Notes: generated by a model from the sequence alone, not told the origin. Counted from the stretch's first letter, positions 37,710 to 46,691 are shown. The stretch is DNA of 52,092 nucleotides from Mariniblastus sp. (GCA_029251085.1 JAQXDZ010000167.1:1-52092); one strand, 5' to 3'. Made by a program: numbers and translations.

Positions 37710-38543
37710 TTAATCTGCAACCCAGCGAAAGCAATTCCCACTAGGGAGTGACTTGTTCTCTTGGGTACGCAGTTCAAGTGCGAAACTATCACCAGTTCCC
37801 GCTTCAAAATGAAACTGATTTTCAACCTCACTCCTCAATTGCCTGTGGTCTACCCCCGGGGTGTGACAACTCAACAATACCATTTTACACCGCCCTCGGG
37901 ACAACTCTGAGAGCGATTCAATGAGCTGAAACAAATCTCTTTGCAATTTCCAACGCTCCCCTTTGGGGCCACGCCCGAAAGAAGGCGGATCGGCAACGAT
38001 GATGTCATATTTATTCCCCCGCTTTAACTCCCTTCTAACAAAAGTTAACGCGTCTTCCACCATCCATCGAATTGGCGAATCCGCCAAGCCCGATGTCTGA
38101 GCATTTGCCCGTGCCCAACTGACCACACTCTTGGCAGCATCAACGTGCACAACCTGAGCGCCTCGGTTTGCCAGTGATAGGGTTGTTGCCCCCGTATACC
38201 CAAACAAATTAATAGCTTTTAATCCAGCCAAATCTGCCGGGCATCGCTTTAGCCAATCCCAATTGACCGACTGCTCAGGAAAAACCCCAACTTGCCCACT
38301 GGGAGTAGGCTTTAATTGCAACTGGAAGTCACCTGCATCGAAACGCCAATCAGAAGGGGCGATTCCATCCCAACTATATTTGTCGCCAACCACGCTGCCA
38401 CGCAGTCGCGCTTGCCCCCAATCCACGCTGCTCGCTTTGCCTCCGGGAGCAGACGGAGTTTCCCGACGTACTACCACGCCGCCGATGCACTCTAACTTTT
38501 CGTTACGCCCGAAATCCAGCAGGTCGTATTGGTGATTCAACAT
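37710..38543 (-). CDS. Class I SAM-dependent methyltransferase (RlmI-like core)
   Basis: A 277-residue methyltransferase. It shows GVFPEQSVNWDWL near 86-98, the SAM-binding NLFGYTGATTLSLA near 112-125 and the catalytic-type DPPSFGRGPKGERWK near 185-199. It corresponds to the core of 23S rRNA m5C methyltransferases such as RlmI/RlmK but lacks the N-terminal PUA domain. The likely substrate is RNA. It is upstream of the SpoU gene with a 12 bp gap, so both may be part of an RNA-modification unit. The ATG is at 38541-38543. Confidence 0.9.
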   Translation of the reverse strand: MLNHQYDLLDFGRNEKLECIGGVVVRRETPSAPGGKASSVDWGQARLRGSVVGDKYSWDGIAPSDWRFDAGDFQLQLKPTPSGQVGVFPEQSVNWDWLKRCPADLAGLKAINLFGYTGATTLSLANRGAQVVHVDAAKSVVSWARANAQTSGLADSPIRWMVEDALTFVRRELKRGNKYDIIVADPPSFGRGPKGERWKLQRDLFQLIESLSELSRGRCKMVLLSCHTPGVDHRQLRSEVENQFHFEAGTGDSFALELRTQENKSLPSGNCFRWVAD

Positions 38544-38582
38544 AACATTCTCGACACCGTATTTTACTAATAACGGTTGCCC

Positions 38583-39956
38583 TTAATACCAAATCCAAAG
38601 CCGAGGATATGTTTGCTGAAATCGGAACACTGCTTCCGGTGAAACATGGGTTCCCCGTAACACCACGCACTGTAAATGCTTTAAATCGTAGAGATTTAGC
38701 AGCCCTTGATCGGTCAGGTTCGTTCCTTGAATATCAAGAACCTGAACATTCTTGATGCCCTCGTGTTCCATAATGTCATTGTCGCCGAACATTCGATCTC
38801 GAACCGTTATCACCCGCCGCCCCTTCAGAGCACCATCATAACGTTCCCACTTCATGAATCGCGACAGGAACAACATCGACCGCCAGAACGGCCTCTGAAA
38901 CCATGCCAACTGGGCAACCGGCTTGTGCATGAATTGGCGACTCTTGTAGACCACACCCAGGTAAAAACATGTCGAGACAATGGTCAGAAACAACAACACG
39001 CCGCCCACGATGGGACCGAGCCCTAACCCCGATAAAAACAGAACCGAGATCCCAACTAACATCAACGCCATCGCACCAACCAACAGATTCCCAGCCAGTA
39101 CGATAAACTTCACCGACACGCCTTCGCTCATTGTCTTCTGAAGCCATCGTTGGCAACCAACCACTTGAATCTCAATGTCTGGCAGCGGGCAATGAAGCTT
39201 CTCAAACTTAGAATCAACATGAAAACAAACGACGCAACGGGCATTCTCAACTTGATTCCCACACTTCTTGCACCGTTCTTGCTGATCCTTGACAAGCCCC
39301 TTCGAAACTTCCTCCGACTGAAAATCAACAGCCATAATATCTCTTCGACCGGTACTGGCATCCGCCGGTTTTCTGCGGCGCTGTTTTCTACGATCTGGAT
39401 TCGCGGAAGACATAGCCGCAGCGTTACCTGCACCGGCCACTCTTCGCTCACGTTGCCCGGCAGACGTGCCCCGAGTTGATTTCGTTGCAGCTGATTTCGT
39501 TGCAGCTGATTTCGTTGCGATTCTCTTCCCGGCGGCTTGGCGTTCTCCACTACTTTTTCCCTGTGGTGCCACCCCTGAGCGTTGCCGAGTCTTTACGACT
39601 CCTGCCTTCGTCGACTTAGGTTTCCCTCCTAGATTGTCTGATGAGCGACCAGATTCACTTGTTCGACGCGGCTTCACCGACCGCCGTTGTTGACCAGACC
39701 TTTGCTCCAAAACTTGCGACTTTGCGTTGGCTGGTGTCGCCGATTTGACCGCGTTAGGTTCTTCCGAACGGTTCGCAGTTCTTGTCGACTGAGTCTCACC
39801 AGGCAATGGAATTTCAATTGGCTGGTTGCACTTCGTGCATTCAACCGTCTCGCCAGCTTTTTCACCAGAGACGATCATTTTCTCGCCACACTCGACATAT
39901 TTTCCAACAGTTGCGTCGAAGCTGGAAATATTTTCACATTGAATTTCGATGAGCAT
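38583..39956 (-). CDS. Zinc-ribbon/membrane/LRR multidomain protein of unknown function
   Basis: About 457 residues; the start is the ATG at 39954-39956 (MLIEIQCENISSF), since the only upstream codon is TTG. Order of parts: a degenerate zinc ribbon near 20-52 (VECGEKMIVSGEK...CTKCNQPIEIP); a very basic, Ser/Ala/Lys/Arg-rich low-complexity stretch (about 60-205) that includes a KSAAT repeat; a second zinc-binding cluster CKKCGNQVENARCVVC near 230-245; two membrane helices (about 285-340); and a C-terminal single leucine-rich repeat set (VQVLDIQGTNLTDQGLLNLY, then LKHLQCVVLRGTHVSPE). The arrangement is typical of planctomycete proteins. The function is unknown. Confidence 0.8.
   Translation of the reverse strand: MLIEIQCENISSFDATVGKYVECGEKMIVSGEKAGETVECTKCNQPIEIPLPGETQSTRTANRSEEPNAVKSATPANAKSQVLEQRSGQQRRSVKPRRTSESGRSSDNLGGKPKSTKAGVVKTRQRSGVAPQGKSSGERQAAGKRIATKSAATKSAATKSTRGTSAGQRERRVAGAGNAAAMSSANPDRRKQRRRKPADASTGRRDIMAVDFQSEEVSKGLVKDQQERCKKCGNQVENARCVVCFHVDSKFEKLHCPLPDIEIQVVGCQRWLQKTMSEGVSVKFIVLAGNLLVGAMALMLVGISVLFLSGLGLGPIVGGVLLFLTIVSTCFYLGVVYKSRQFMHKPVAQLAWFQRPFWRSMLFLSRFMKWERYDGALKGRRVITVRDRMFGDNDIMEHEGIKNVQVLDIQGTNLTDQGLLNLYDLKHLQCVVLRGTHVSPEAVFRFQQTYPRLWIWY
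39478..39522. repeat. 15-bp tandem repeat inside the zinc-ribbon gene
   Basis: GATTTCGTTGCAGCT occurs twice in succession (39478-39492 and 39493-39507), followed by a third copy diverged at its 3' end (39508-39522). The unit is in frame and encodes the KSAAT repeat of the low-complexity region on the minus strand, so copy-number change would not shift the frame. Confidence 0.85.
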
Positions 39957-40144
39957 TGATGAATGGGGTCTCAAACTAGAGTTGCATCAAGGCAAAAGGG
40001 ACGAATAGCTTTGCCGTTATTTATACCATTTAAAAAAGCGTTGTTGACGTCCAAATGCAATTCCGAAAACGAATTTTTCAAAAATAGAACCCCCTAATGG
40101 ATGTTTTAACAGCGGCCATGCAAAAAGTATGACAAAACAAGAAA

Positions 40145-40167
40145 AGGCACGCTCGGGAAGCGTGCCT
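40145..40167 (-). terminator. Rho-independent terminator after the DUF1573 gene
   Basis: AGGCACGCT (40145-40153) and AGCGTGCCT (40159-40167) form a perfect 9-bp stem with a 5-base loop. On the minus strand the stem is followed by TTTTCTTGTTTTG. It lies about 91 bases past the DUF1573 gene stop. Confidence 0.88.
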
Positions 40168-40257
40168 CTTGAATCAAGGTTTTTAAAGTAAAGTCAAATT
40201 CAATATTTGAATTGGAATTTTCGCAGTCGGTCATCGCATCAATGACGAGCGTAAAAC

Positions 40258-41454
40258 CTACTTCGATCGACCAACCGTTGTCGCTTCGATGATCTGCGCT
40301 GAAAAGCCAACCTTGGCTTCAGGTTGGTCAGGGTCGCTGGTGACGATTGTCAAATCTTCGTCGATCTGCCCCAGCTTGGAGGTATCCAGAGTATAGGTCA
40401 AAACATGGAGATTCTTTTCTCCCTCGGCTGCTTCAAACTGAATTCGTGAATCTCCAGACTTTATTTCTTTGATCGAAAATGGTTTGGACGACTTAAGAAT
40501 CAGTTTCTTCTTGACCGTCTGCCCCTGATTAATCGTCCCCAACTGAATTGGCGAAACCTCAATACGAGATTTGACGATTCCCTTGACCGCAATCGGCATT
40601 CCATTGGTGTTTGCGTCGTTAGTGACGATTGTCAAGAATTCGTTAAAAGTACCAGCATCCTGTTCACCTGAGAGCTTAACAACCAATTCATAAGTCACAC
40701 GTCCCCGCGATTGATCCCGCGATACCTCACGTGCTTCCGCAATCAAATTGGGATTTGTTGATTTAACTTCCAGGATTTTCCATTTTGCATTACCGGCATA
40801 CAAAACTTTCGCAATTCTGTCGGCCTCTTGAGAAACCATCACGTTATCAAAACTGAATTCACCAGGCGTCAAAACAACATCTCTTCGAATTGACCCTTTC
40901 ACGGAAAATTGGATTTCACCGTTTTGAGCCGCAGGTGCACCTTTTTTGACGCTTACGGTCAGCGTTGCTCCGCGATTCCCGTAAAAGTTGACAGTATCGA
41001 ACACTGCAGATAGCTTTCCCGTCGCGCCCGGCTTTACCTCTGGGGTCAAGATTTTAGGCTTGGTACAACCGCAGCTTGTTTTGACGCCGGTCAGCATTAG
41101 ATTGCTACCGGTCGTGTTTACGAATTCAAAGACCTTTTCTTGACGCGAACCACGGGCTACGGTTCCAAAATCATGCGACCGCTCAGATGCCAACCCTTGA
41201 AAACTCGCTCGTGGAGTCGCCGGTTGACTCGATCGCCGGTAGCGTCGTCCCTGCTGGAGAGTGTTCGAAGCCAGTCGAATTGAAACAAACTGATCTGAAA
41301 TTTGCCCGCTAGTGGCTATCTTAGGTGAGTCGAAATCAACGATTTGAGGTAGTTGGCCAGGAGTTTCGGCTAAGTTCTGAGCTGGCAAAACAGTGCCGCT
41401 AAAAACGCAAAAACATCCAACTAGACCGGCTGAAAGTGACTTAAAAGTAATCAT
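40258..41454 (-). CDS. Secreted DUF1573 protein
   Basis: A 398-residue exported protein. The N-terminus is hydrophobic with an AQ cleavage site near 26 (a C14 also gives a possible lipobox LVGC, so lipoprotein processing cannot be excluded). The DUF1573 core lies at about 94-190: HDFGTVARGSRQEKVFEF followed by VKTSCGCTKPK with Cys128 and Cys130. Ig-like beta-rich repeats follow up to the end, e.g. IEVSPIQLGTINQGQTVKKK. The family is widespread in planctomycetes and Bacteroidetes; the role is unknown, though the CGC pair suggests copper or thiol chemistry. GGAGAG is placed well before the ATG. Confidence 0.88.
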   Translation of the reverse strand: MITFKSLSAGLVGCFCVFSGTVLPAQNLAETPGQLPQIVDFDSPKIATSGQISDQFVSIRLASNTLQQGRRYRRSSQPATPRASFQGLASERSHDFGTVARGSRQEKVFEFVNTTGSNLMLTGVKTSCGCTKPKILTPEVKPGATGKLSAVFDTVNFYGNRGATLTVSVKKGAPAAQNGEIQFSVKGSIRRDVVLTPGEFSFDNVMVSQEADRIAKVLYAGNAKWKILEVKSTNPNLIAEAREVSRDQSRGRVTYELVVKLSGEQDAGTFNEFLTIVTNDANTNGMPIAVKGIVKSRIEVSPIQLGTINQGQTVKKKLILKSSKPFSIKEIKSGDSRIQFEAAEGEKNLHVLTYTLDTSKLGQIDEDLTIVTSDPDQPEAKVGFSAQIIEATTVGRSK

Positions 41455-41764
41455 AATGCTCTCCGACTCACTTGGCTCGCGGACGGCAGTTCGAAGTATG
41501 GGCCATTAAGGATGCCCAGCCAACTCATTACCATGACCACGTAATTTGATATGACAGTCCAGTAGCTTACGCGGTGAACTTGACCGAGTCTTGAATTCTA
41601 CGCTGTTTTCAGGACCATTTGCTCGGATTTGATCCGGCAAATGCTTGTTAGCGAAACTTTACCAGTTATGGAAAATCTGACTTGCTGCAATTACAGCAGG
41701 TCAAAGCTATTAATCGTTTAACTCAACATTGACCCGGGAAGAAACCGGATCCAGAAATAACGAA
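41455..41764. other. Intergenic region between DUF1573 gene and tRNA-Gln
   Basis: About 310 bp with no gene. It should hold the promoter of the DUF1573 gene. I see no clear -35/-10 pair, repeat or hairpin with a T-run. Confidence 0.4.
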
Positions 41765-41835
41765 TTACCCGACTAGGACTCGAACCTAGAATGTCTGGAC
41801 CAAAACCAGATGTGTTGCCATTACACCATCGGGCA
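41765..41835 (-). tRNA. tRNA-Gln(UUG)
   Basis: A 71-base minus-strand cloverleaf. The acceptor stem TGCCCGA pairs with TCGGGTA, with one G-T pair, and discriminator A. The anticodon stem TCTGG/CCAGA encloses loop TTTTGGT with anticodon TTG. The T arm contains GGTTCGAGTCC. CCA is not encoded. Confidence 0.95.
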
Positions 41836-41903
41836 TCATTCGTTAGCGTAGTTTTAACAAAATTAGCCCGTTATAAAAATAGGGTTTAGCAGCTTTCTTG
41901 GAG

Positions 41904-42563
41904 CTATTTTGAGGAGTTTGTCTGCTGAGCCACCGCAAAGGCTAATTGCTCTAACTCCATCGCCAAATCCACCCCAACAACACTTACAGATTTAGGCAGA
42001 GTCAAGGTAACCGGTGCGAAATTCAGGATTCCAGTAATTCCAGCTTGGATTAGACACTCTACCGCTTCATTGGCTGCCTTCGCAGGAACCGCCAAAATAG
42101 CCAAGCGAATCTCTTTTTCACGAACCAACTCGGGCATCCGGTCCAAATGGTCTACCACTAGACCTTCAAAAGATTGACCCACTATTTTAGGCGAAATGTC
42201 GAATGCCAACTTCACTTGAAAGCCCTGACTGCCAAATCCACGGTATCCAAGCAACGCTTGCCCGAGATTCCCGCAACCAATTAAAGCCGCTGGCCAAGTC
42301 TGGTCAGTCCCCAGAATCTGCCTTATTTCGCCAACCAATTCTTCACACCGGTACCCAATCCCCGGATAACCAAATTGACCAAAATAGGCGAAATCCTTTC
42401 TGACCTGAGCGTCGGTGACTCCCAATCGACTGCCAAGTTTTGACGAACTTATCGTCTTTCGACCAACTCTTAATAATTGTTGCAGTTCGCGCAAGTAAAG
42501 ACTGAGGCGACTTACTACCGCTTTGGGAACACTCGGATCAGATTCTTGCTTTTGACTGGTCAC
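41904..42563 (-). CDS. rex: Redox-sensing transcriptional repressor Rex
   Basis: Rex binds DNA when NADH is low and releases it when the NADH/NAD ratio rises. The winged-helix part is VSRLSLYLRELQQLLRVGRK, then SSKLGSRLGVTDAQVRKDF and YFGQFGYPGIGY. A Rossmann domain with the NAD loop ALIGCGNLGQALLGY follows, then the C-terminal VGVDLAMELEQLAFAV. The frame is open to a GTG at 42669-42671 but homologues begin shortly before the HTH; I favour the GTG at 42561-42563, giving 219 residues. Neither start has a good ribosome site. The gene is divergent from the YTV-protein gene; I found no matching TTGTGA-N6-TCACAA operator nearby. Confidence 0.93.
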   Translation of the reverse strand: MTSQKQESDPSVPKAVVSRLSLYLRELQQLLRVGRKTISSSKLGSRLGVTDAQVRKDFAYFGQFGYPGIGYRCEELVGEIRQILGTDQTWPAALIGCGNLGQALLGYRGFGSQGFQVKLAFDISPKIVGQSFEGLVVDHLDRMPELVREKEIRLAILAVPAKAANEAVECLIQAGITGILNFAPVTLTLPKSVSVVGVDLAMELEQLAFAVAQQTNSSK

Positions 42564-43277
42564 ATAAACTGGCTGTTGAACTCGATTTGGTATCTCCGCA
42601 GAAGCGATTCTTAGATTCAACAAAGCAAACGTTGCTAAAAAATCAACTTCCACCCTAAAACCACGCTGCACTTTTATAACTCAAATATACAAGCCGGCTA
42701 TGGCATCTTGCAAAGAACGTCCGCAAACTTAACAAACTGACGCACAAATCAGCCCGAACCGCAACCACGACCGCGTTTCTCTACCGCCGTGACCAGCTGT
42801 GGAAGCACGAACGCGGGAAATAGTCGCTCAAGAATTCAAGCCAGCCCAACTTTGCAAGCCAGTACACACCGTTTAAATGACCTAACTACGAGGGTTAGTC
42901 CAATTACTACGGCTTGAAGGTAAATCCAACGCAACACGTAAGTATTCACACCAATCGCTTGCCTGACCCAAGATGCATTGATTTTCTGCGCATTCAACAT
43001 AACCCGCAAATGATGGCCACATTTTCCCATTTCAGTGACCAACAAAGGCAACCCAGTTAACCCGCTCGCCCTAGACTGCCGAATAAGGGAAGGTCAGGAG
43101 GAGCCTTTCGCACTTCACAGATCGGGAACTGTGTCGTTGTCCACCTCTGAATCAACACGCTCGAAACAAATCGTTTCGGGCTCAGAGTGGCGAAAAGAAA
43201 GACCGGCATGGTGATTGTTTCACCAGACCAGATGCCACCTCTAGGTTTTGAAACGTCAGTTTTTTGGAGAAGTTACG
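42564..43277. other. Long divergent region upstream of the YTV-protein gene
   Basis: About 700 bp between rex and the YTV gene (about 600 if the longer rex start is used). A frame of 71 codons at 42836-43051 is not convincing. A perfect anti-16S match AGGAGGAG sits at 43096-43103 with no start codon at the right distance. A small hairpin CACAG/CTGTG lies at 43116-43133. These suggest a long transcribed leader for the highly structured downstream gene, but this is inference. Confidence 0.4.
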
Positions 43278-44777
43278 ATGAAATTGGTAAGAAGTCTGCT
43301 GACCTCTGCAGCGTTTGCCGCAGCCATGGTGTCAGCCAGCTTCAGCTGGGGCCAATGTTGTGGTGGCGCGAGCTACAACACAGTTGCCGCAGCTGCACCA
43401 GCGAACGGTTGCGGATGCAACTACACAGTGATGAAAACTGTGAAACGCATGGTCAACGAAAAGCAAGAAGTCACTCGTTATCGAACAGTCAATGAGACTG
43501 TTTACGACGAAGTGCAAGTTCCGGTAACACGATGTGTTAAAGAGCAGAAAATGCGCACCGAAACTTACACTGTCAAGCGACCTGTTCGCGAGACAACCTA
43601 CAAGACAGTCAACTACACAGTTAGACGTCCTGTAACTGAGCAGCGTCAGCGTACGGTTAACTACACCGTCAAGCGACCTGTCACAGAAAAGCACTCGAAG
43701 GAAGTCACGACTTACGTACGTCGTGCTGTCAAGGAAAACAAGCAACGGACTGTTCATTACACAGTACGTAAGCCTGTCACCGAGACAACAATGAAGACAG
43801 TTACCTCTTACGTTCGCAAAAAAGTTGCTGAAACTAAAATGCGTACGGTCACAAGCATCAAGCGTGTTCCTTACACCGAGATGAAGACCGTAAAAGTTCG
43901 TGGTGGACACTTCGAAACTCGTACGGAAGTTATCCCCGGCCGATCTTACACTAAGATCAACCGAACTCGTGGTTCTTTCTCTACAGATCCTTGCACTGGA
44001 TGCCGCACCTACACTCCTGGTTGCTGCACCAAGGTTTGCTGCAAGCGACCTGACCGTACGGTTTGCCGTAAGGTCTGGGTTCCTGAATGCACCACTAAGC
44101 AAGTTGCTGTATGCAAGTACCGTTGCGAAAAGGTTTGCAAGGAAGTTCCTTACACTGTTTGCAAAACTGTTTGCGAAAAGGTAACGAAGCAGGTTCCATG
44201 CACCACAACTCGCTACGTTTGCGAGAAGAAGTCTCGAGTTGTAAATTACTGCTGCACAAAAATCGTTTGTGAGCCAGTAACTAAAACTGTTAACTACTGC
44301 ACCACTAAGATGGTTTGCGAGCCAAAGACACGCGTAGAAAACTACTGCGTTCGTAAAATGGTTTGCGAAACTAAGACTAAGAAAGTTCCTGTTTGCACAA
44401 CCAAAATGGTTTGCGAAACAAAAACTCGCGAAGTCCCTTACTGCGTGACTAAAAAAGTTACAGAAATGAAAACTGTTAAGAAAGCACGTTGCGTTTCAAA
44501 GAAAGTTCCTTACACAGTAACTATCTGCGTTCCAAAGTGCGTCACAGAAGAAGTTCCTGTAACTGTCCGCTGTGCACCTCGTCGCTGCTGCAATAGCTGC
44601 GACAACGACGGTGGATGCGATGCAGCAGCTTCATGTGGCTGCGGTTGCAAACTTTTCAACGGCCGAATTCGTAGCCGCCTTCACGGCATGTGCGCTCGAA
44701 TTCGCGGCTTGTTCGCTGGTTGCGGATGCAAGTCGGCTTGCGGTTGCGAAGCGGCAGCTGAGCCTTGCTGCAGCTAA
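43278..44777 (+). CDS. YTV-repeat cysteine-rich cell-wall protein
   Basis: A 499-residue secreted protein of the planctomycete YTV family, known from cell-wall proteomics. The start at the ATG 43278 has GGAG eight bases upstream and begins with a signal peptide (SLLTSAAFAAAMVSASFSWG). The N-half is made of 16-residue repeats starting YTV: YTVKRPVRETTYKTVN, YTVRRPVTEQRQRTVN, YTVKRPVTEKHSKEVT, YTVRKPVTETTMKTVT. The C-half keeps the same 16-residue period but with Cys at repeat positions 2-3 and 8: NYCTTKMVCEPKTRVE, NYCVRKMVCETKTKKV, PVCTTKMVCETKTREV. I count about 48 Cys in all, ending in a CGC-rich tail. Disulfide cross-links in the wall are an inference. A strong terminator follows. Confidence 0.9.
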   Translation: MKLVRSLLTSAAFAAAMVSASFSWGQCCGGASYNTVAAAAPANGCGCNYTVMKTVKRMVNEKQEVTRYRTVNETVYDEVQVPVTRCVKEQKMRTETYTVKRPVRETTYKTVNYTVRRPVTEQRQRTVNYTVKRPVTEKHSKEVTTYVRRAVKENKQRTVHYTVRKPVTETTMKTVTSYVRKKVAETKMRTVTSIKRVPYTEMKTVKVRGGHFETRTEVIPGRSYTKINRTRGSFSTDPCTGCRTYTPGCCTKVCCKRPDRTVCRKVWVPECTTKQVAVCKYRCEKVCKEVPYTVCKTVCEKVTKQVPCTTTRYVCEKKSRVVNYCCTKIVCEPVTKTVNYCTTKMVCEPKTRVENYCVRKMVCETKTKKVPVCTTKMVCETKTREVPYCVTKKVTEMKTVKKARCVSKKVPYTVTICVPKCVTEEVPVTVRCAPRRCCNSCDNDGGCDAAASCGCGCKLFNGRIRSRLHGMCARIRGLFAGCGCKSACGCEAAAEPCCS

Positions 44778-45113
44778 TTAAAAAAACTGAACTGGCTCGG
44801 TGAATTCGTTCATCCGCGTCTAGCACAGAATTTATAGAAACGACTCGTTCCTAACGGACCGGGTCGTTTTTTTTGTTTTTAACCTGCGTGCAGATACTCT
44901 ATTTCTTGATTCGCTTCGACTAAACCTTGGATTTTGACAATATAAACAGAAATTGCCTGAGTCTTTTGAGGTCGCAACTATAATCGGAGCTTGTTCCGCA
45001 AATAAGGGACTGCCAGACGCTCCAACCTGCAGGTTTTTGAGTTGGTTTGACGTACTGAGCGGTTTTGTTAAAAAGAGTTATCCCCCAGCTCCGTCAATCT
45101 CAGTTAGGCGACC
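44778..45113. other. Intergenic region between YTV and DUF1111 genes
   Basis: About 335 bp. Besides the terminator it holds TTGACA at 44934-44939 and TATAAT at 44979-44984. These are individually good promoter boxes, but they are 39 bases apart, so they cannot serve one sigma-70 promoter. The DUF1111 gene start has AGG six bases upstream. Confidence 0.4.
44838..44878 (+). terminator. Rho-independent terminator of the YTV gene
   Basis: AAACGAC (44838-44844) pairs with GTCGTTT (44863-44869), with further inner pairing, and the stem is followed by a long T-run (with one G) to the end of the line. It lies about 60 bases after the stop. Confidence 0.92.
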
Positions 45114-46460
45114 ATGCACCCCGTTCCTCGTGTCTTCAAGCGATATCTAATTCTAGCCGCGGCGATTGTGTTCGCCTTGGTCTGTGGTTTAGAAGGACTA
45201 AAAGCGTGGAACGGTCGTGTAACTCCAGAAAAGGTTGCCTCGGGGAAAATACTCTTCGAACACCAGTGGAAAATTGGCGATAGCCTGTGTGGTGGTGGCG
45301 ATGGCCTCGGGCCTGTCTTTAATGCAAGGTCCTGCGCCGCCTGCCACTTTCAAGGTGGGCTCGGGGGAAGTAGCGGCAATCAATTCAACGTTACTTCATT
45401 CGAAGTTATTTCAGAGGGTGAAAGAATCAAGGCGGGTGTCGTTCATGCCGACTCCATTTCTCCACTCGAACAAGAAAGAAAAGGTCAAGTCAACGCCCTT
45501 TTCCCTCGGACAATCCAACGCTCAATCATACAAAACACAGCCGCCATGCAAGATTGTGCGCCCGGTAGCAACCAAGCAACCGCTCGACAGGTCATTGAAA
45601 TCGACGACCCGGTTATTTTTCAAGAACTCAACTCCCCTGCCCTCTTTGGAGTTGGGTTGATCGATGAAATCTCCAACCTCTCGATTAGCCTTCACGGACA
45701 AAAACGTTTCGCCAATGTTATCGCCAAGGAACTTACCGGTGACGTCAGCGGCAATCGACTTGGAATTGTAAACACAGTGAACCGAAACATCGGGAAGTTC
45801 GGCTGGAAAGGCCAGTTCGCTTCGCTGGAAGAGTTTGTTGCTTCGGCTTGTGCGATGGAGATTGGCTTGACAAACCGACTGCATTCACAACAAATGCCAA
45901 AGCAATACGCGGCAGACCCAAACGCCACAATGGATATGACTCCAGAACAACTGCATCAACTAGTTTGCTTCGTTCGCAGTCTCCCAAGGCCAGTCCAAGT
46001 TCTACCGAAAGAAACCGTGGGTCGGTTCCGAGTCGAGAGGGGCGAAGTCATTTTCGGGCAAATCGGTTGTACCGACTGCCACATTGAAAACCTTGGCGGA
46101 ATCGAGCAGATCTTTAGCGATTTCCATTTATACAATCTCGAACCAATCCAGCCGAGTGGTTCTCGAGGTGGCGGGTATAACGACGGCGAAGCCGAGAAAC
46201 AATTTGAATTCGATCGCTCTCAACCCCACCCGGATCAATGGCAAACACCGCCGCTCTGGGGAGTCGCTGATTCTGCTCCCTACTTTCACGATGGACAATC
46301 ACCAACACTGCGGGCAGCCATCTTGCGCCACCGAGGGCAGGCAAGATCGTCTTCAGATCAATTCTCGAAGCTATCCGCCTATGACCAAGCCTGTGTACTT
46401 GCTTTTCTCAAGACACTTCGCGGACCGCAGCTCACTTCCAATTCGCTTTTTCAACCTTGA
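45114..46460 (+). CDS. DUF1111 di-haem oxidoreductase-like c-type cytochrome
   Basis: A 448-residue protein with an N-terminal membrane anchor or signal (YLILAAAIVFALVCGLEGL, 11-29). Two c-type haem sites are present: RSCAACHF (CAACH, 74-78) and IGCTDCHI (CTDCH, 319-323). The family lineage (DUF1111, thiol oxidoreductase-like, related to bacterial cytochrome c peroxidases) also shows SPALFGVGLIDEIS near 174-187 and TPPLWGVADSAPYFHDGQSP near 380-400. It would act in the periplasm in electron transfer; the substrate is unknown. The next gene, 231 bp away, is on the opposite strand. Confidence 0.92.
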   Translation: MHPVPRVFKRYLILAAAIVFALVCGLEGLKAWNGRVTPEKVASGKILFEHQWKIGDSLCGGGDGLGPVFNARSCAACHFQGGLGGSSGNQFNVTSFEVISEGERIKAGVVHADSISPLEQERKGQVNALFPRTIQRSIIQNTAAMQDCAPGSNQATARQVIEIDDPVIFQELNSPALFGVGLIDEISNLSISLHGQKRFANVIAKELTGDVSGNRLGIVNTVNRNIGKFGWKGQFASLEEFVASACAMEIGLTNRLHSQQMPKQYAADPNATMDMTPEQLHQLVCFVRSLPRPVQVLPKETVGRFRVERGEVIFGQIGCTDCHIENLGGIEQIFSDFHLYNLEPIQPSGSRGGGYNDGEAEKQFEFDRSQPHPDQWQTPPLWGVADSAPYFHDGQSPTLRAAILRHRGQARSSSDQFSKLSAYDQACVLAFLKTLRGPQLTSNSLFQP

Positions 46461-46483
46461 TGCCCCTTCTGGACTTGAGTGAT

Positions 46484-46514
46484 TTGGACACTCAACGGCT
46501 TGGACACTCAACGG
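46484..46514. repeat. 15-bp direct repeat
   Basis: TTGGACACTCAACGG occurs at 46484-46498 and again at 46500-46514, separated by a single C, so it is a 16-bp period repeated twice. It sits just after the stop of the DUF1111 gene, in a short non-coding region. Confidence 0.9.
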
Positions 46515-46691
46515 AGCAGACAACTTACGGAGCGGGCGACCGGGCAGATATAAACAGGCAAGTTAAAAACGTACCACCTAAATTGCATACCGCGGCTTCA
46601 CTAATCGCGAAACTAGATGCAATGCGTTTACCATCGAGGGTATGGAGGAATAACCCTGCCAACCACAATGAAGTTCCACCGGTCTAAACCA

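Noticed and set aside
42836..43051. 71-codon minus-strand frame in the rex-YTV gap
   Set aside because: Odd residue use, no ribosome site, no similarity; probably chance.
44934..44984. TTGACA and TATAAT as a promoter of the DUF1111 gene
   Set aside because: The boxes are 39 bases apart, much too far for one sigma-70 promoter.
46457..46687. 76-codon plus-strand frame after the DUF1111 gene
   Set aside because: Contains the direct repeat in its translation and lacks coding features.
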